From contig PBFW01000032.1 of assembly GCA_002719955.1 (NCBI GenBank), forward strand, positions 44,748-108,747: a stretch of 64,000 bases of DNA, read 5' to 3'. The notes beneath the pieces were generated by a model, which saw only the letters and a list, made by a program, of their open reading frames with translations, had not been told where the DNA came from and did no database searches. The position numbers and the translations under genes are program-made. Below, piece by piece: positions 27,412 through 36,097 of this stretch. Within the stretch, counting starts at the first letter, position 1. Every line of letters begins with the position of its first letter. This DNA comes from Deltaproteobacteria bacterium. GTDB taxonomy: Bacteria > Myxococcota_A > UBA9160 > UBA4427.

Positions 27412-29049
27412 ATGACCGGTATTGCTGCTCTCCTGGCGGGACTGGGAATCGTCGCGATCGGCTTCGGACTCCTGTCCGCGCTGATGGCGTTTCTGCAACC
27501 CTTCGCGGATCCATTCTGGATCTTCGGCAATCTCGTGGTGGGCGTGGTGCTTCTTGGGGCCGCCGTCTTCATGAGCCTCGACACCCTGCGCGAGCGCATG
27601 CGTTCTGTCGGGGGTCGGCGCGCGGGCAAATTTGGTACGAGTGCGATTCTCGGCGCGATCCTCGGCATCGTGATCCTCGGCTTCCTGGGATTTCTGTCGA
27701 CGCGCTACCACCATCGCTTCGATTTGAGTGAATCCGGTGTTCACACCCTGTCGCAGCAGACGACGGAGCTTCTTGCGGGCCTCGAAGAGGATGTCTCGAT
27801 CACCGTCTTTTTCAGCGAATCTGAATCGCCGCCGATCGCAGCTCTACTCGAGCGTTATGCCTTCGCCAGTGAGCGTGTGAGTCTCAGTCATGTCGACCCG
27901 AACGCCGAGCCGATGCGGGTCGACGCATTGGGGCTCACGAGCGAAGAACTTGCGGCGGGGGTCGTGCGCTTCTCGCTCGCCTCCGGTGAAGCGACCACGC
28001 TCTCCGCGTTCTCCGAACCCGACGTGACGAATGCGCTCTTCAAGCTCCTGAAGAGCACCGGCAAGAAGGTCTATTTCCTTTCCGGCCACAACGAACGCGG
28101 GATCGAGACGCCCTCGGGCGGAGAGACGTCCGAGCCTGGGGAGACGCCCTTGGCGGCGGGTGCCGACAGTTACGGTCGTGCGGCGGATGCGCTCGTCAAC
28201 GAGACCTACGATGTCGAGTCGCTTCTGCTCGCCAGCCGGCCGGACGTGCCCGAGGATGCTTCGGCCCTCGTCATCGCCGGGCCGACGCGGCCCCTGCTGG
28301 CCAACGAGATCGCCGCGCTCGAACGTTATGTCGAGGGGGGTGGGGCCCTCTGGGTGGCGATCGATCCGCGGGCCCAGACGAATCTCTACGATCTTCTGGA
28401 GGGCTGGGGCATCACGCTGGGCGATGATGTCGTCGTCGATCGCGCGCTCGCCGTATTCGGTCAGGCGACGACGCCACTGGCGCAGGAATACGACGGCGCC
28501 CACCCGATCACCGCCCCACTGCGCGAACCCGCGATCTTCCCGATGGTGCGAAGCATCGAACTCGCCAGCGCGGTCGAGGAGGCCTTTTCGATCCTGGCCA
28601 GGACCGGGCCCGACTCCTGGGCGGAGCGCGATCTCGAGGGATGGCGCGAGTCCGGGCGTGCGGAGTATGACGAGCGCGATCTGCTGGGCCCGGTCCCCGT
28701 TGCGATCGCAGGATCGCTATTGGGCGAGGGCCTCGCAGAAACCGAGAGTCGGAGTGTGGAGCCGACTCCCGGGCGGCTCGTCGTCTTCGGGGACTCGGAT
28801 TTTGCGAGCAACGAATATCTCGATGCCCTGCGCAATCGAGATCTCTTCGTGAACTCCATCAATTGGTTGGCTGGCGATGTCGGCCAGATCACGGTTCGTC
28901 CGAATCGCTCTCGTGCCTCGAGCTTCCAGATGACGCAGGAAGAGTTCCGCCTGATCCAATACCTATCGCTTTTCGTATTGCCCGAAGCGATCGCCGTGAT
29001 CGGCGTGCTGACGTGGTGGGCGCGCCGAAAGGCGTCGGGGGCAGCGTGA
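27412..29049 (+). CDS. GldG-like ABC transporter auxiliary protein
   Basis: A 545-residue protein. Hydrophobic segments lie at about residues 5-28, 32-55 and 75-98, followed by the extracytoplasmic GldG domain: RFDLSESGVHTLSQQTTELL, ITVFFSES, KVYFLSGHNERGI, LVIAGPTRPLL, RLVVFGDSDFASNEYL and FVNSINWLAGD. A C-terminal membrane segment (about 517-538) precedes a basic tail. The fused N-terminal part resembles an extra permease half. GldG works with GldA/GldF; outside gliding bacteria the cassette is widespread with unknown cargo. Confidence 0.85.
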   Translation: MTGIAALLAGLGIVAIGFGLLSALMAFLQPFADPFWIFGNLVVGVVLLGAAVFMSLDTLRERMRSVGGRRAGKFGTSAILGAILGIVILGFLGFLSTRYHHRFDLSESGVHTLSQQTTELLAGLEEDVSITVFFSESESPPIAALLERYAFASERVSLSHVDPNAEPMRVDALGLTSEELAAGVVRFSLASGEATTLSAFSEPDVTNALFKLLKSTGKKVYFLSGHNERGIETPSGGETSEPGETPLAAGADSYGRAADALVNETYDVESLLLASRPDVPEDASALVIAGPTRPLLANEIAALERYVEGGGALWVAIDPRAQTNLYDLLEGWGITLGDDVVVDRALAVFGQATTPLAQEYDGAHPITAPLREPAIFPMVRSIELASAVEEAFSILARTGPDSWAERDLEGWRESGRAEYDERDLLGPVPVAIAGSLLGEGLAETESRSVEPTPGRLVVFGDSDFASNEYLDALRNRDLFVNSINWLAGDVGQITVRPNRSRASSFQMTQEEFRLIQYLSLFVLPEAIAVIGVLTWWARRKASGAA

Positions 29050-30575
29050 ACCCGAAGACCACCGGGCTCCTCGCGCTCCTCGCACTCGGTCTCGGCGCCT
29101 TTGTCTTCTTTTACGAGATCGAAGGTGATTCGAGCCGTCGGGCGGCGATCGAGGAGGCCAAGAAGGTCCACGTCGGCTTCGAAGCAGCGGAGATCACCGC
29201 GGTCGCGTTCACGACGCTCGACGAGATTCCCACGCGTTTCGAGCGAAGCGAGGGTGGCTGGCAGCTCGTGGCGCCGATCGCGTCGAGGGCCGATGGGACG
29301 GCTCTCGACGCGATCGCGCATGCGCTCGCGAATATGCCGCGTGAGGGCAGCCTCGAAGCCGGTGGATCGCTCGAGGGATTCGGACTCGGAGAAGGGGCAC
29401 AGACGATCCGTTTCGAGGTGGCCGGTGAGATCCGCGGATTGCGGATCGGCCGATCGACACCCGTCGGTGGCCATCTCTATGTCGCCCGCCTCGGTGATGA
29501 CGAGGTCGGTTTCGTGGCGAGCTATCGGGTGAATGCCTTCAAACGAAATCTCGCCGACCTGCGCGATCGACGAATCTTCCAGTTCGAGGCCGGGGAGATC
29601 AGAACCCTGCGCGTGCTTTGGCCGGGGGAGGAGAGCGGGGAAGAAAGCGAAGTCGCGCTAGCGCGGGATGATCTCGGGCAGTGGCAGATGGGGGTTCCGC
29701 TCGTGGGGCCGGCCGATCAGGAGGTCGTGCGAGATCTCCTGTCGAATCTCGCCTACCTGCGGGCGAAGACGTTCGTCGACGAACCCGGCGCGCTCCTGCA
29801 GACCGACACTGACGAGAGATCGAGAGAAGCCCTGCGCGAAACGGCGCTGAGATTCCACTGGAGCGTCGAGGGCGGGCATCTCGAACGAGGAGCCCGGATT
29901 GCGGGTGAGGTCGACGGGGGTCGCCTGATCGAGGCGCCCGGCGGGCGCCTCTACACGATCCCCGCCGAGCGACTCGACGACTTCCCACGAAGGCTCGTCG
30001 ACTATCGCTCCAAGCGGGTGTCCTCGTTCGACATTTCGGCGGCGCGTCGGCTCGAGATGGAATTCCCGCTGATCGAAGAGGCTGGGGCCGAGGCGGGGCG
30101 GGCAGGTGTCCTGCGCGTGGTCGCCGAACTCGCGGAGTCGGGATGGTCGAGTTCGGGCGCCTCGTTCGACGCCGACCGAGCCTCGCATCTCGTGCGAACG
30201 CTCGCGGGTCTGCGTGCGGTCGACATCTTTGCTGATGAAATGGGTTCGAACGAGCTCGCGAGCGTCGGACTCGATCCGGCGCGCGCGACGATTCGCGTCG
30301 AGGGGGGGAGCGATCCAGCCGCTCGTCCGGAGACCTTGGCCGATCTTTCGATCGGGTATCTCGACCCCGATCGGGGCCTCTTTGCGAAACCGGGGGACGC
30401 GCCGACGATCTTCCTGCTCTCGGCGGGGGCAGCCGACGATCTGCCGATTTCGGCGGAGCGATACCGCGCGGATTTCGAGGCGACGGCAAACGATGAGGGG
30501 CGGGGTCCGGCGGCGGATCCAGAGCCGGGGGCATTGTTCTCGCTCGATCCACTCGAGGGTGTGGATCTTCCCTGA
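29046..30575 (+). CDS. DUF4340 domain protein of the Gld-like cassette
   Basis: A 509-residue protein starting at GTG 29046 inside the GldG stop (GTGA). It has an N-terminal membrane anchor (residues about 5-22) and then a large extracytoplasmic region of repeated beta modules, for example EGGWQLVAPI, ADGTALDAIAHALANM, GHLYVARLG, VNAFKRNLADLRDRRIFQFE and YRSKRVSSFDIS. DUF4340 proteins regularly follow GldG-like genes and probably form part of the same membrane complex; molecular function is unknown. Confidence 0.83.
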   Translation: MNPKTTGLLALLALGLGAFVFFYEIEGDSSRRAAIEEAKKVHVGFEAAEITAVAFTTLDEIPTRFERSEGGWQLVAPIASRADGTALDAIAHALANMPREGSLEAGGSLEGFGLGEGAQTIRFEVAGEIRGLRIGRSTPVGGHLYVARLGDDEVGFVASYRVNAFKRNLADLRDRRIFQFEAGEIRTLRVLWPGEESGEESEVALARDDLGQWQMGVPLVGPADQEVVRDLLSNLAYLRAKTFVDEPGALLQTDTDERSREALRETALRFHWSVEGGHLERGARIAGEVDGGRLIEAPGGRLYTIPAERLDDFPRRLVDYRSKRVSSFDISAARRLEMEFPLIEEAGAEAGRAGVLRVVAELAESGWSSSGASFDADRASHLVRTLAGLRAVDIFADEMGSNELASVGLDPARATIRVEGGSDPAARPETLADLSIGYLDPDRGLFAKPGDAPTIFLLSAGAADDLPISAERYRADFEATANDEGRGPAADPEPGALFSLDPLEGVDLP

Positions 30576-30597
30576 GCCGGTGGCGCATCATGCCGTC

Positions 30598-31401
30598 TCA
30601 GGGCTCGAGCTGTGAGAGCAGGGCCTCGTGGAGGAAACCATTGGACGAGACGACTTCCCGGCCCGTCCGGTCGGCGGGGCCCCCATTGAAATTCGTGACG
30701 CGCCCGCCGGCCTCTTCGACGATCAGGAATCCTGCTGCGACGTCCCAGGGGTGGAGTTTTAGCTCCCAGTAGGCATCGAGGCGCGCGGCGGCGACATAAC
30801 ACAGGTCGAGGGCTGCACTCCCGTCTCGGCGGATCCCACGCGCTGTTTTCACGACGTTGCGGAAGCTCGCCAGGTTGTCGTCGTCGGAGCGATGCACATC
30901 GTAGGCGAAGCCGGTGGCGACCAGGGCGCGGCCGAAATCCGTCTCGGGCGTGACCGCGAGGCGCCGCTCTCCGAGCCATGCGCCCTCGCCCCGGACGGCT
31001 TCGAAACGCTCGTCGAGAAGCGGGTCGTACACGACGCCGAGCACCCGTTCCCCCGCTCGCTCGACGCCGATCGAAACACAGAAACGCGGGAAGCCGTGAG
31101 CGAAATTGGTCGTTCCGTCCAGGGGATCGATGATCCAGCGGTAGCGGGCGCCCTCGTCGTCGCCGCCGTGTCCCTCCTCGGCGAGGATCGCGTCGCCGGG
31201 GCGTGCCGTCTGGATGCCCGTTACGATCAGCTCTTCGCAGGCGCGGTCGACCTCGGTGACGAGATCGATCGTCGCGCTCTTCGTGTCGATCGTGAGTCCC
31301 GTTTCGTACCGGTTGCGTTGGATCGTCCCGGCGTCCTCCGCGTATTTGCGGGCGAGCGCCAGGATCTCGGCGAGTTCGGGATCGGTGGCTTCGAGGGGCA
31401 T
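30598..31401 (-). CDS. suhB: Inositol-1-monophosphatase family protein
   Basis: A 267-residue Mg-dependent phosphatase, exactly the length of SuhB. The ATG at 31401 (complement) is preferred over one at 31458 that would overlap tatD. Metal and catalytic motifs: ILAEEGHGG, WIIDPLDGTTNFAHGFP (IMPase signature) and HPWDVAAGFLIVEEAGG. SuhB hydrolyses myo-inositol 1-phosphate and in enterobacteria also assists rRNA transcription antitermination. It is the last gene of a holB-tatD-suhB run and converges on the DUF4340 gene. Confidence 0.93.
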   Translation of the reverse strand: MPLEATDPELAEILALARKYAEDAGTIQRNRYETGLTIDTKSATIDLVTEVDRACEELIVTGIQTARPGDAILAEEGHGGDDEGARYRWIIDPLDGTTNFAHGFPRFCVSIGVERAGERVLGVVYDPLLDERFEAVRGEGAWLGERRLAVTPETDFGRALVATGFAYDVHRSDDDNLASFRNVVKTARGIRRDGSAALDLCYVAAARLDAYWELKLHPWDVAAGFLIVEEAGGRVTNFNGGPADRTGREVVSSNGFLHEALLSQLEP

Positions 31402-31426
31402 CTGGGGACTCTCTCTGGGCTGAGGC

Positions 31427-32215
31427 TCAGCTCGCGATGCGGTAGAACTTTCGGGCATTCGCGGTCGTGCGCTCGGCGATCTCGGCGACGGGTCGAGCGT
31501 GGAGTTCGGCGAGGGTTTCGCCGACCACGCCGACCCAGGCGGGCTCGTTCCGCCGGCCGCGATGGCCCTGGGGCGCCAGAAAGGGCGCGTCGGTTTCGAC
31601 CATCAATCTGTCGATCGGGAGGGCGCGCGCGACCTCGCGCAGGGCAGCGCTCTTCTTGAAGGTCAGGATCCCGGAAAACGAGACGTAGCAGCCGTGTTCC
31701 AGTGCTCGCTCGGCGAATTCGAGGGTGCCGGTATAGCAATGCAGAACGCCTTCCACGGCATGGCCGCCCTCGGCGATCCAGATCTCCAGGAGCTCTTCGT
31801 AGGCGTTCAGTTCGTCCCCGCGAACGTGCAGCGAGACCGGCATGTCGAGTTCGCGTGCGAGGGCCACCTGTTCGGCGAAGACCGAGCGTTGGACCTCCCG
31901 GTCCGAATTCATGTAGTGATAGTCGAGTCCGCATTCACCGAGGGCGACGACCCGCTCGTGGCCGAGCCCGGCCCGGATGGCGGCGCGTCTCTCGTCGTCG
32001 AGTTCGGCCGCTTCGTGGGGATGAACTCCGACGGTCGCAAAAATTCTCGAATCGGATTCTGCGAGTTCGATCGCGGCCGCGTTGCCGTGAACCCCATAGC
32101 CCGATCCGATCGAGACGAGGGCCGCGACGTCGCCGGAAAAACATCGTTCGAGTACGGCGTCCCGGTCCTCGTCGTACCGGTCCGCGGTCACGTGGCAATG
32201 ACTGTCCATCCACAT
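31427..32215 (-). CDS. tatD: TatD-family metal-dependent deoxyribonuclease
   Basis: A 262-residue TIM-barrel hydrolase. Metal ligand motifs are visible: DSHCHVT (HxH) at the N-terminus, ALGECGLDYHY (Glu ligand), PVSLHVRG, VLHCYTGT and METDAPFLAPQGHRG. The family includes 3'-5' DNA exonucleases and D-aminoacyl-tRNA deacylase-like enzymes. It starts three bases after the holB stop, an arrangement common in bacteria. Confidence 0.93.
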   Translation of the reverse strand: MWMDSHCHVTADRYDEDRDAVLERCFSGDVAALVSIGSGYGVHGNAAAIELAESDSRIFATVGVHPHEAAELDDERRAAIRAGLGHERVVALGECGLDYHYMNSDREVQRSVFAEQVALARELDMPVSLHVRGDELNAYEELLEIWIAEGGHAVEGVLHCYTGTLEFAERALEHGCYVSFSGILTFKKSAALREVARALPIDRLMVETDAPFLAPQGHRGRRNEPAWVGVVGETLAELHARPVAEIAERTTANARKFYRIAS

Positions 32216-32218
32216 CGT

Positions 32219-33133
32219 TCAGGCCACCGCGTCCCGAAGGCCGAGCAGAAGCCGCTCGGCCACCATCTGGGGGTTGGCATTCCGTCCGATCAGGTCACGC
32301 CGGAGCTGTTGCAGGCTGTGGTGGGCATCCAGGGATCGCACGCTCGGATTCTGACCGGCTGCAACTCTCGCCTTGACCTCCTCGCGCAGCCATTCTGCGG
32401 ACACGTCGATCAATTCGGTCACGCTCTCCGCGGCGGGCGCTCTCGCGCCGCGGTACTGCTCTGCGAAATCGAGGAGCTGTCCCACGGATCGATCCCGGAG
32501 GGCGTCGAGGACCCCGACGATCTGGACCACCTCCTCGCTCGCTTCGGGATCGCGAATCCCGGCATCCTCCGCCATCGGGAAGCGGATGCGGACGCTGCGC
32601 GAGCGGATCGTCGCGATGATGGCGGAGCCTCGACTCGCGACGAGCACCAGATGTGTTCCCGCAGGTGGTTCTTCGAGCAGCCGGAGCAGGGCGTTCTGCG
32701 CCTGTGGGTTCAGCCATTCGGCGCCGTCGATCACCGCCACCCGGCGCCCGCCCTCGTTGGCACCGAGCCGCATCGCCGCCTGGACGTCCCGAATCTGCCC
32801 GATCGTGATCCGCGTATCTCCGGCGCCCTTTTCGACCCAGAGCAAGTCCGGGTGATCTCCTATATGGCGATAGGTCGGGCCGCGTTTTCCCTTGCCGTCG
32901 AGGGCGATGACCTCGGTCTCCTCATCGACATGAGATCGCTGGCAGGCGTCGCAGAGCTCGCAGGCGAGACCGGTGCCCTCGCGGCAGACGAGGGCGCGAG
33001 CAAAATCCCGGGCGGTCGTCGAGGGAAGCACGCCTGCGCCGGTCAGGAGAAAAGCGGAGTGGACTCGGTCGTTTTCGATCGAACGACGGAGGATTTCGGA
33101 GGGATGAGTCTCCCTGGGGGTTTGATGCTGCAT
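32219..33133 (-). CDS. holB: DNA polymerase III delta' subunit
   Basis: A 304-residue clamp-loader subunit. The ATG at 33133 (complement) gives MQHQTPRETHPSEILRRSIE, matching the family start. The zinc-binding cysteines appear in CREGTGLACELCDACQRSH. Later signatures: IRDVQAAMRLGANEGGRRV, VIDGAEWLNPQAQNALLRLL, LEEPPAGTHLVLVAS and TIRSRSVRIRFP. delta' is the stator of the clamp loader and lacks an active ATP site. The region right of the start is the divergent promoter shared with the bactofilin gene. Confidence 0.9.
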   Translation of the reverse strand: MQHQTPRETHPSEILRRSIENDRVHSAFLLTGAGVLPSTTARDFARALVCREGTGLACELCDACQRSHVDEETEVIALDGKGKRGPTYRHIGDHPDLLWVEKGAGDTRITIGQIRDVQAAMRLGANEGGRRVAVIDGAEWLNPQAQNALLRLLEEPPAGTHLVLVASRGSAIIATIRSRSVRIRFPMAEDAGIRDPEASEEVVQIVGVLDALRDRSVGQLLDFAEQYRGARAPAAESVTELIDVSAEWLREEVKARVAAGQNPSVRSLDAHHSLQQLRRDLIGRNANPQMVAERLLLGLRDAVA

Positions 33134-33227
33134 CGTGGGCGAGTCTAGCGGGCTCGCTCGAGGAGCGTCACGGCGATGCAGAGCCCCACGCAACCCCAGG
33201 GGTCCGCGACGCTTTTCGCCCAATTGC

Positions 33228-33244
33228 TCTCAAGAAGCTTGAGA
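33228..33244. promoter_or_regulatory. Perfect 17-base inverted repeat upstream of the bactofilin gene
   Basis: TCTCAAG-AAG-CTTGAGA: two 7-base arms around a 3-base centre. It lies in the 162-base gap between the divergent holB and bactofilin starts, about 50 bases before the bactofilin ATG. The three-base centre suits a dimeric regulator site better than a stable RNA hairpin. A GATAAA at 33253-33258 nearby might be a -10 element. Confidence 0.45.
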
Positions 33245-33295
33245 CCCGGCCCGATAAAGGGGAGGTCAGGCAATGCATGGAGGCAAGTCGTACGC

Positions 33296-33784
33296 ATGGC
33301 GATCAGCGGATTCGGTCGAGGCAAGGGCGAAGGAGAGACTTCGGCACCGACGACGAGCACCAGCAATGCGAGCGGAGGCCTCGGTAATCTCACCGCATTC
33401 ATCGATCAGGGTTCCGAGTTCGAGGGCAAGCTCTCCTTCAAGGACACCGTACGGATCGATGGCACCTTCAGTGGTGAGATCTCGAGCGACAACACCCTGA
33501 TCGTGGGAGAGTCGGGTCGGATCATGGCCACCATCCACTCCGTTCACGTCATGATCAGCGGCCTCGTCGAAGGCGATATCCACGCGAGCGACGAGATCAT
33601 TCTCCACAAGACGGCTGTCGTGAACGGCGACCTCGACTCACCGGTCGTGGTGATGGAAGAGGGTGCGCAGCTCAACGGGAGCGTGCGCATGGGGAAGGAT
33701 GCGGGAGGGGCCGGAAAGCCCGCGCCGCCGTCTCCGAAGAGCACCGGGAGCGAGCCGCTCGCGAACCAGGGATCGTCGAACTAA
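33296..33784 (+). CDS. Bactofilin
   Basis: A 162-residue cytoskeletal protein. ATG 33296 has GGAGG 12 bases upstream, slightly long. The core (about residues 27-130) is a right-handed beta helix made of short repeats: GSEFEGKLSFKDTVRIDGTF, GEISSDNTLIVGESGRIMAT, VEGDIHASDEIILHKTAVVN and GDLDSPVVVMEEGAQLNG. The tails before and after are Ser/Gly/Pro-rich and disordered, as usual. Bactofilins polymerise without nucleotides and help shape cells or position envelope machinery. Confidence 0.93.
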   Translation: MAISGFGRGKGEGETSAPTTSTSNASGGLGNLTAFIDQGSEFEGKLSFKDTVRIDGTFSGEISSDNTLIVGESGRIMATIHSVHVMISGLVEGDIHASDEIILHKTAVVNGDLDSPVVVMEEGAQLNGSVRMGKDAGGAGKPAPPSPKSTGSEPLANQGSSN

Positions 33785-33824
33785 CGAATTCAGTCGCGCC
33801 CGGAAGGGTGCGTTCAGTGTGCTA

Positions 33825-33842
33825 GGGGGCCGGCCCCGTTTT
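33825..33842 (+). terminator. Weak terminator-like hairpin after the bactofilin gene
   Basis: GGGG-CCGG-CCCC (33826-33837) can form a short all-GC stem with a tetraloop, followed by G and four Ts. The T-run is short, so termination would be weak. Position 40 bases after the bactofilin stop is suitable. Confidence 0.3.
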
Positions 33843-33908
33843 CCGCGTATTTCGCGTGGGGAGCGGGGCCACACCCGTTCTGGGGCTGCGTTGCGTCGTC
33901 CGGCGGGC

Positions 33909-34166
33909 CTAGCTGTCGACGGCGATGACCGCCGGGATCCCCGCCAAGGCTTCGCGCAGCGGTTCCTCTATACCGGGGCGCAGGGTTGCGAGCCGGGTGG
34001 GACAGTCGGTGCAGGCGCCCTCGAGGGCGATCCGGACCGTGCCGTCCCGGTCGACCACGTTCAGCTCCACATTTCCGCCATCGGCAACGAGGGCCGGACG
34101 GATCTGGTCGAGCCAGCTTTCGACCGCTTCGCGAGTGGGCGGCAGATCATCCCAGGCCTGTGTCAT
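33909..34166 (-). CDS. NifU C-terminal domain Fe-S protein
   Basis: An 85-residue protein from ATG 34166 (complement); a TTG at 34214 would add 16 residues. It contains the NifU/Nfu domain: LDQIRPALVADGGNVELNVV, then the cluster-binding CTDCP motif and LRPGIEEPLREAL. Nfu proteins carry Fe-S clusters as dimers through the CxxC. The gene lies downstream of, and in the same direction as, the FG-GAP lipoprotein gene. Confidence 0.85.
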   Translation of the reverse strand: MTQAWDDLPPTREAVESWLDQIRPALVADGGNVELNVVDRDGTVRIALEGACTDCPTRLATLRPGIEEPLREALAGIPAVIAVDS

Positions 34167-34294
34167 GTGAACCCGATCGGCGTTTTCGAGCCAGAGCTGA
34201 ATCCGCTCCCACAAAGGCTCGGGGTGCTGTCCAAGTAGAGTGGGGGTCCAGGGGGCTGTAGAGCCCCTTGGAAAGGTGGCGGTTCGCAGGCTGC

Positions 34295-35764
34295 TCAGAG
34301 ATCGAGCGTCGAAAGGAGGCCGCTTTCGGCGCTCCAGATCTCGAGCGTATCGCCGCGGAGCCAGGCGATTTCGGCGGCACCGTCCCCATCGAGGTCGAGG
34401 GTCGCGATGAGGTCCAGCCCGTCGGTCGAGTCGCTGGGGCCGTTCTGCCACTCGAGGACCAGATCGTCTGAATCCGCCCCGCCGGACTCGACCGCGAACG
34501 CGATGACCAGCGTGCCGTCCGAGGCGAGGCCCAGCAGATCATCGCGGCCGTTGCCGTCGAGGTCGTCGACCGCGAGGAGCGAGAATCCGTCCGGAACCGA
34601 TGCCATCGGATCGAGGCTTGGGGCGTCGCCGTCGGGCCGCGCGATCTGAAGGCGATCGTTCGCGCCGAACCAGAGCAACTCCATCCGGCCGTCGCCATCG
34701 AAGTCGCCGTGTCCAGCGAATTGACTCTCCGCGTCCAGCCCAAGGGCTGGCATGCTCTGGCCGGTCTCACCTTCGATCACCCAGAGGTCGCCGGTCGCCG
34801 TGTCCTCGATCAGCCAGTCCCCCCGACCATCGCCCTCGAAATCCGCGAGGCCGAGGAAACGCTCGGTCGCGCGGAGTCGGAGGGTCTCCTCGAAGGTGCT
34901 CGGGAGATCCTCGCTGTCGAGGAAGCTCTGTCCGTCGGAGATGAAGAGCTGGCCGGCCGGATCCCGCCAGACGAGATCATGCAGCGTGTCCTCGTTTCGC
35001 CGACCCGTGCCCACCAGCGAGACCCCCGCGGCGATCTCGCGATCGACCTGAGTCTGCAGCCAGTGGTTCGCTTCCGCGCTGAGTCCGCTCCCGGGCAGCC
35101 GCGTATCCGCGTCCAGCAGCAGTTCGCGCAAAGCTCGGGTCAGCAGGGAAGTCGCGTTTTCCTCGTCGTCCTGCGTGTCCGCGCCGTCGGTCGGATTCGC
35201 CGTTCCCGCGGATTCGCTCGATTCCGTGGGTTCCGTGGGTTCCGTGGTGTTGTCGGCGGTGTCTGTGGTGGTCGTTTCGGCGTCCGGTGTCGTAGCAACG
35301 GGGGCCGCACCGCTCGGGATCGCCAGGGCGGTTACGGGTGCGGCGGCCGCGTGAAAGAAGAGCGGTGGGGAGGGCGGTGAGGACTCGCTGACCTCACCGT
35401 TCGGACTGACGCCAATCACCGTGATCTGGACGCTGTCGCCGGGCGCTCCGGTGATGCCCACGGTCGGGCCTGCGGCGATCTGGCTGAACTGATAGCCCGA
35501 GCCGTTGCGGGACTCGAAGATGAGGTAATTCTCGACCGGCCCTTCTGAGGCGGTCCACGAGAGCTGGGCCGTGGTTTGGCCGGGGGCGAGGTGAACCGGA
35601 TTGACTGCGATGGCCGCGGCCGCGGCCGCGGCGGGGTCGGCGCCGCTCGCTCCGCCGCCGCCGCCACAGCCCAGCAGGCCGGAGACGACGAGGAAGAGGC
35701 AGAGGACGAGCGTCACCACACGAGCACACCGGGCACGAACTCCGCGGGAGTCGGACTCTCGCAA
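34295..35764 (-). CDS. FG-GAP/VCBS-repeat lipoprotein
   Basis: About 489 residues from a TTG at 35764 (complement); the start is uncertain. A basic stretch, a long hydrophobic segment and the lipobox VSGLLGC are followed by a Gly run and an Ala run (a GGCCGC-type repeat in the DNA). Then comes a fibronectin-III-like domain (TTAQLSWTASEGPVENYLIF), a Thr/Glu/Pro-rich linker and at least five FG-GAP-type calcium repeats such as LADFEGDGRGDWLI, GHGDFDGDGRMELLWF, VDDLDGNGRDDLLG and LDLDGDGAAEIAWL. Such repeats fold into beta propellers on the cell surface. Binding partner unknown. Confidence 0.8.
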   Translation of the reverse strand: MRESDSRGVRARCARVVTLVLCLFLVVSGLLGCGGGGGASGADPAAAAAAAIAVNPVHLAPGQTTAQLSWTASEGPVENYLIFESRNGSGYQFSQIAAGPTVGITGAPGDSVQITVIGVSPNGEVSESSPPSPPLFFHAAAAPVTALAIPSGAAPVATTPDAETTTTDTADNTTEPTEPTESSESAGTANPTDGADTQDDEENATSLLTRALRELLLDADTRLPGSGLSAEANHWLQTQVDREIAAGVSLVGTGRRNEDTLHDLVWRDPAGQLFISDGQSFLDSEDLPSTFEETLRLRATERFLGLADFEGDGRGDWLIEDTATGDLWVIEGETGQSMPALGLDAESQFAGHGDFDGDGRMELLWFGANDRLQIARPDGDAPSLDPMASVPDGFSLLAVDDLDGNGRDDLLGLASDGTLVIAFAVESGGADSDDLVLEWQNGPSDSTDGLDLIATLDLDGDGAAEIAWLRGDTLEIWSAESGLLSTLDL

Positions 35765-35943
35765 CTCTGATGTCGCTGCGAAGGCTAGATGTGAAATGTG
35801 GTGTCTCGGCACGGGCTCCCCGCTTGGCCCAGCTTCCAGTCGGGTTGGAAGGGATCGGATCGGTCGTCTTTGCGAAGTCCCTGATTGCGCGGGGGGACGA
35901 GCCGAAGTTGTGATCATATGTCGGTGAGTCGCCCCAGATTCGA

Positions 35944-35959
35944 TGTGACGGAAGTCACA
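35944..35959. promoter_or_regulatory. CRP-like binding site
   Basis: TGTGA-CGGAAG-TCACA is an exact match to the CRP/FNR-superfamily palindrome TGTGA-N6-TCACA, extended by one base pair on each side of the centre (C...G). It lies in the divergent region between the FG-GAP lipoprotein gene (minus) and the MoaD-MoaE gene (plus). It is 154 bases upstream of the MoaD-MoaE ATG and 180 bases from the lipoprotein start, so it could control either. Confidence 0.6.
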
Positions 35960-36097
35960 GAATGTGATGGCGATGCGGCTGGATCTCTGAATTTTCGACG
36001 CTCGGCCTGCGCTGCGCATTCCTGTGCTCATTTAGGCACTGGGGGAGTCAGGGTGGAATTGAGCTTCTGGGGGGAGGGGGGTAGGCTAGCGGGCGAA

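Noticed and set aside
35608..35635. GGCCGC-type simple repeat in the FG-GAP lipoprotein gene
   Set aside because: It is in frame and encodes the Ala run after the lipid-modified Cys, so it is coding low complexity and not a separate element.
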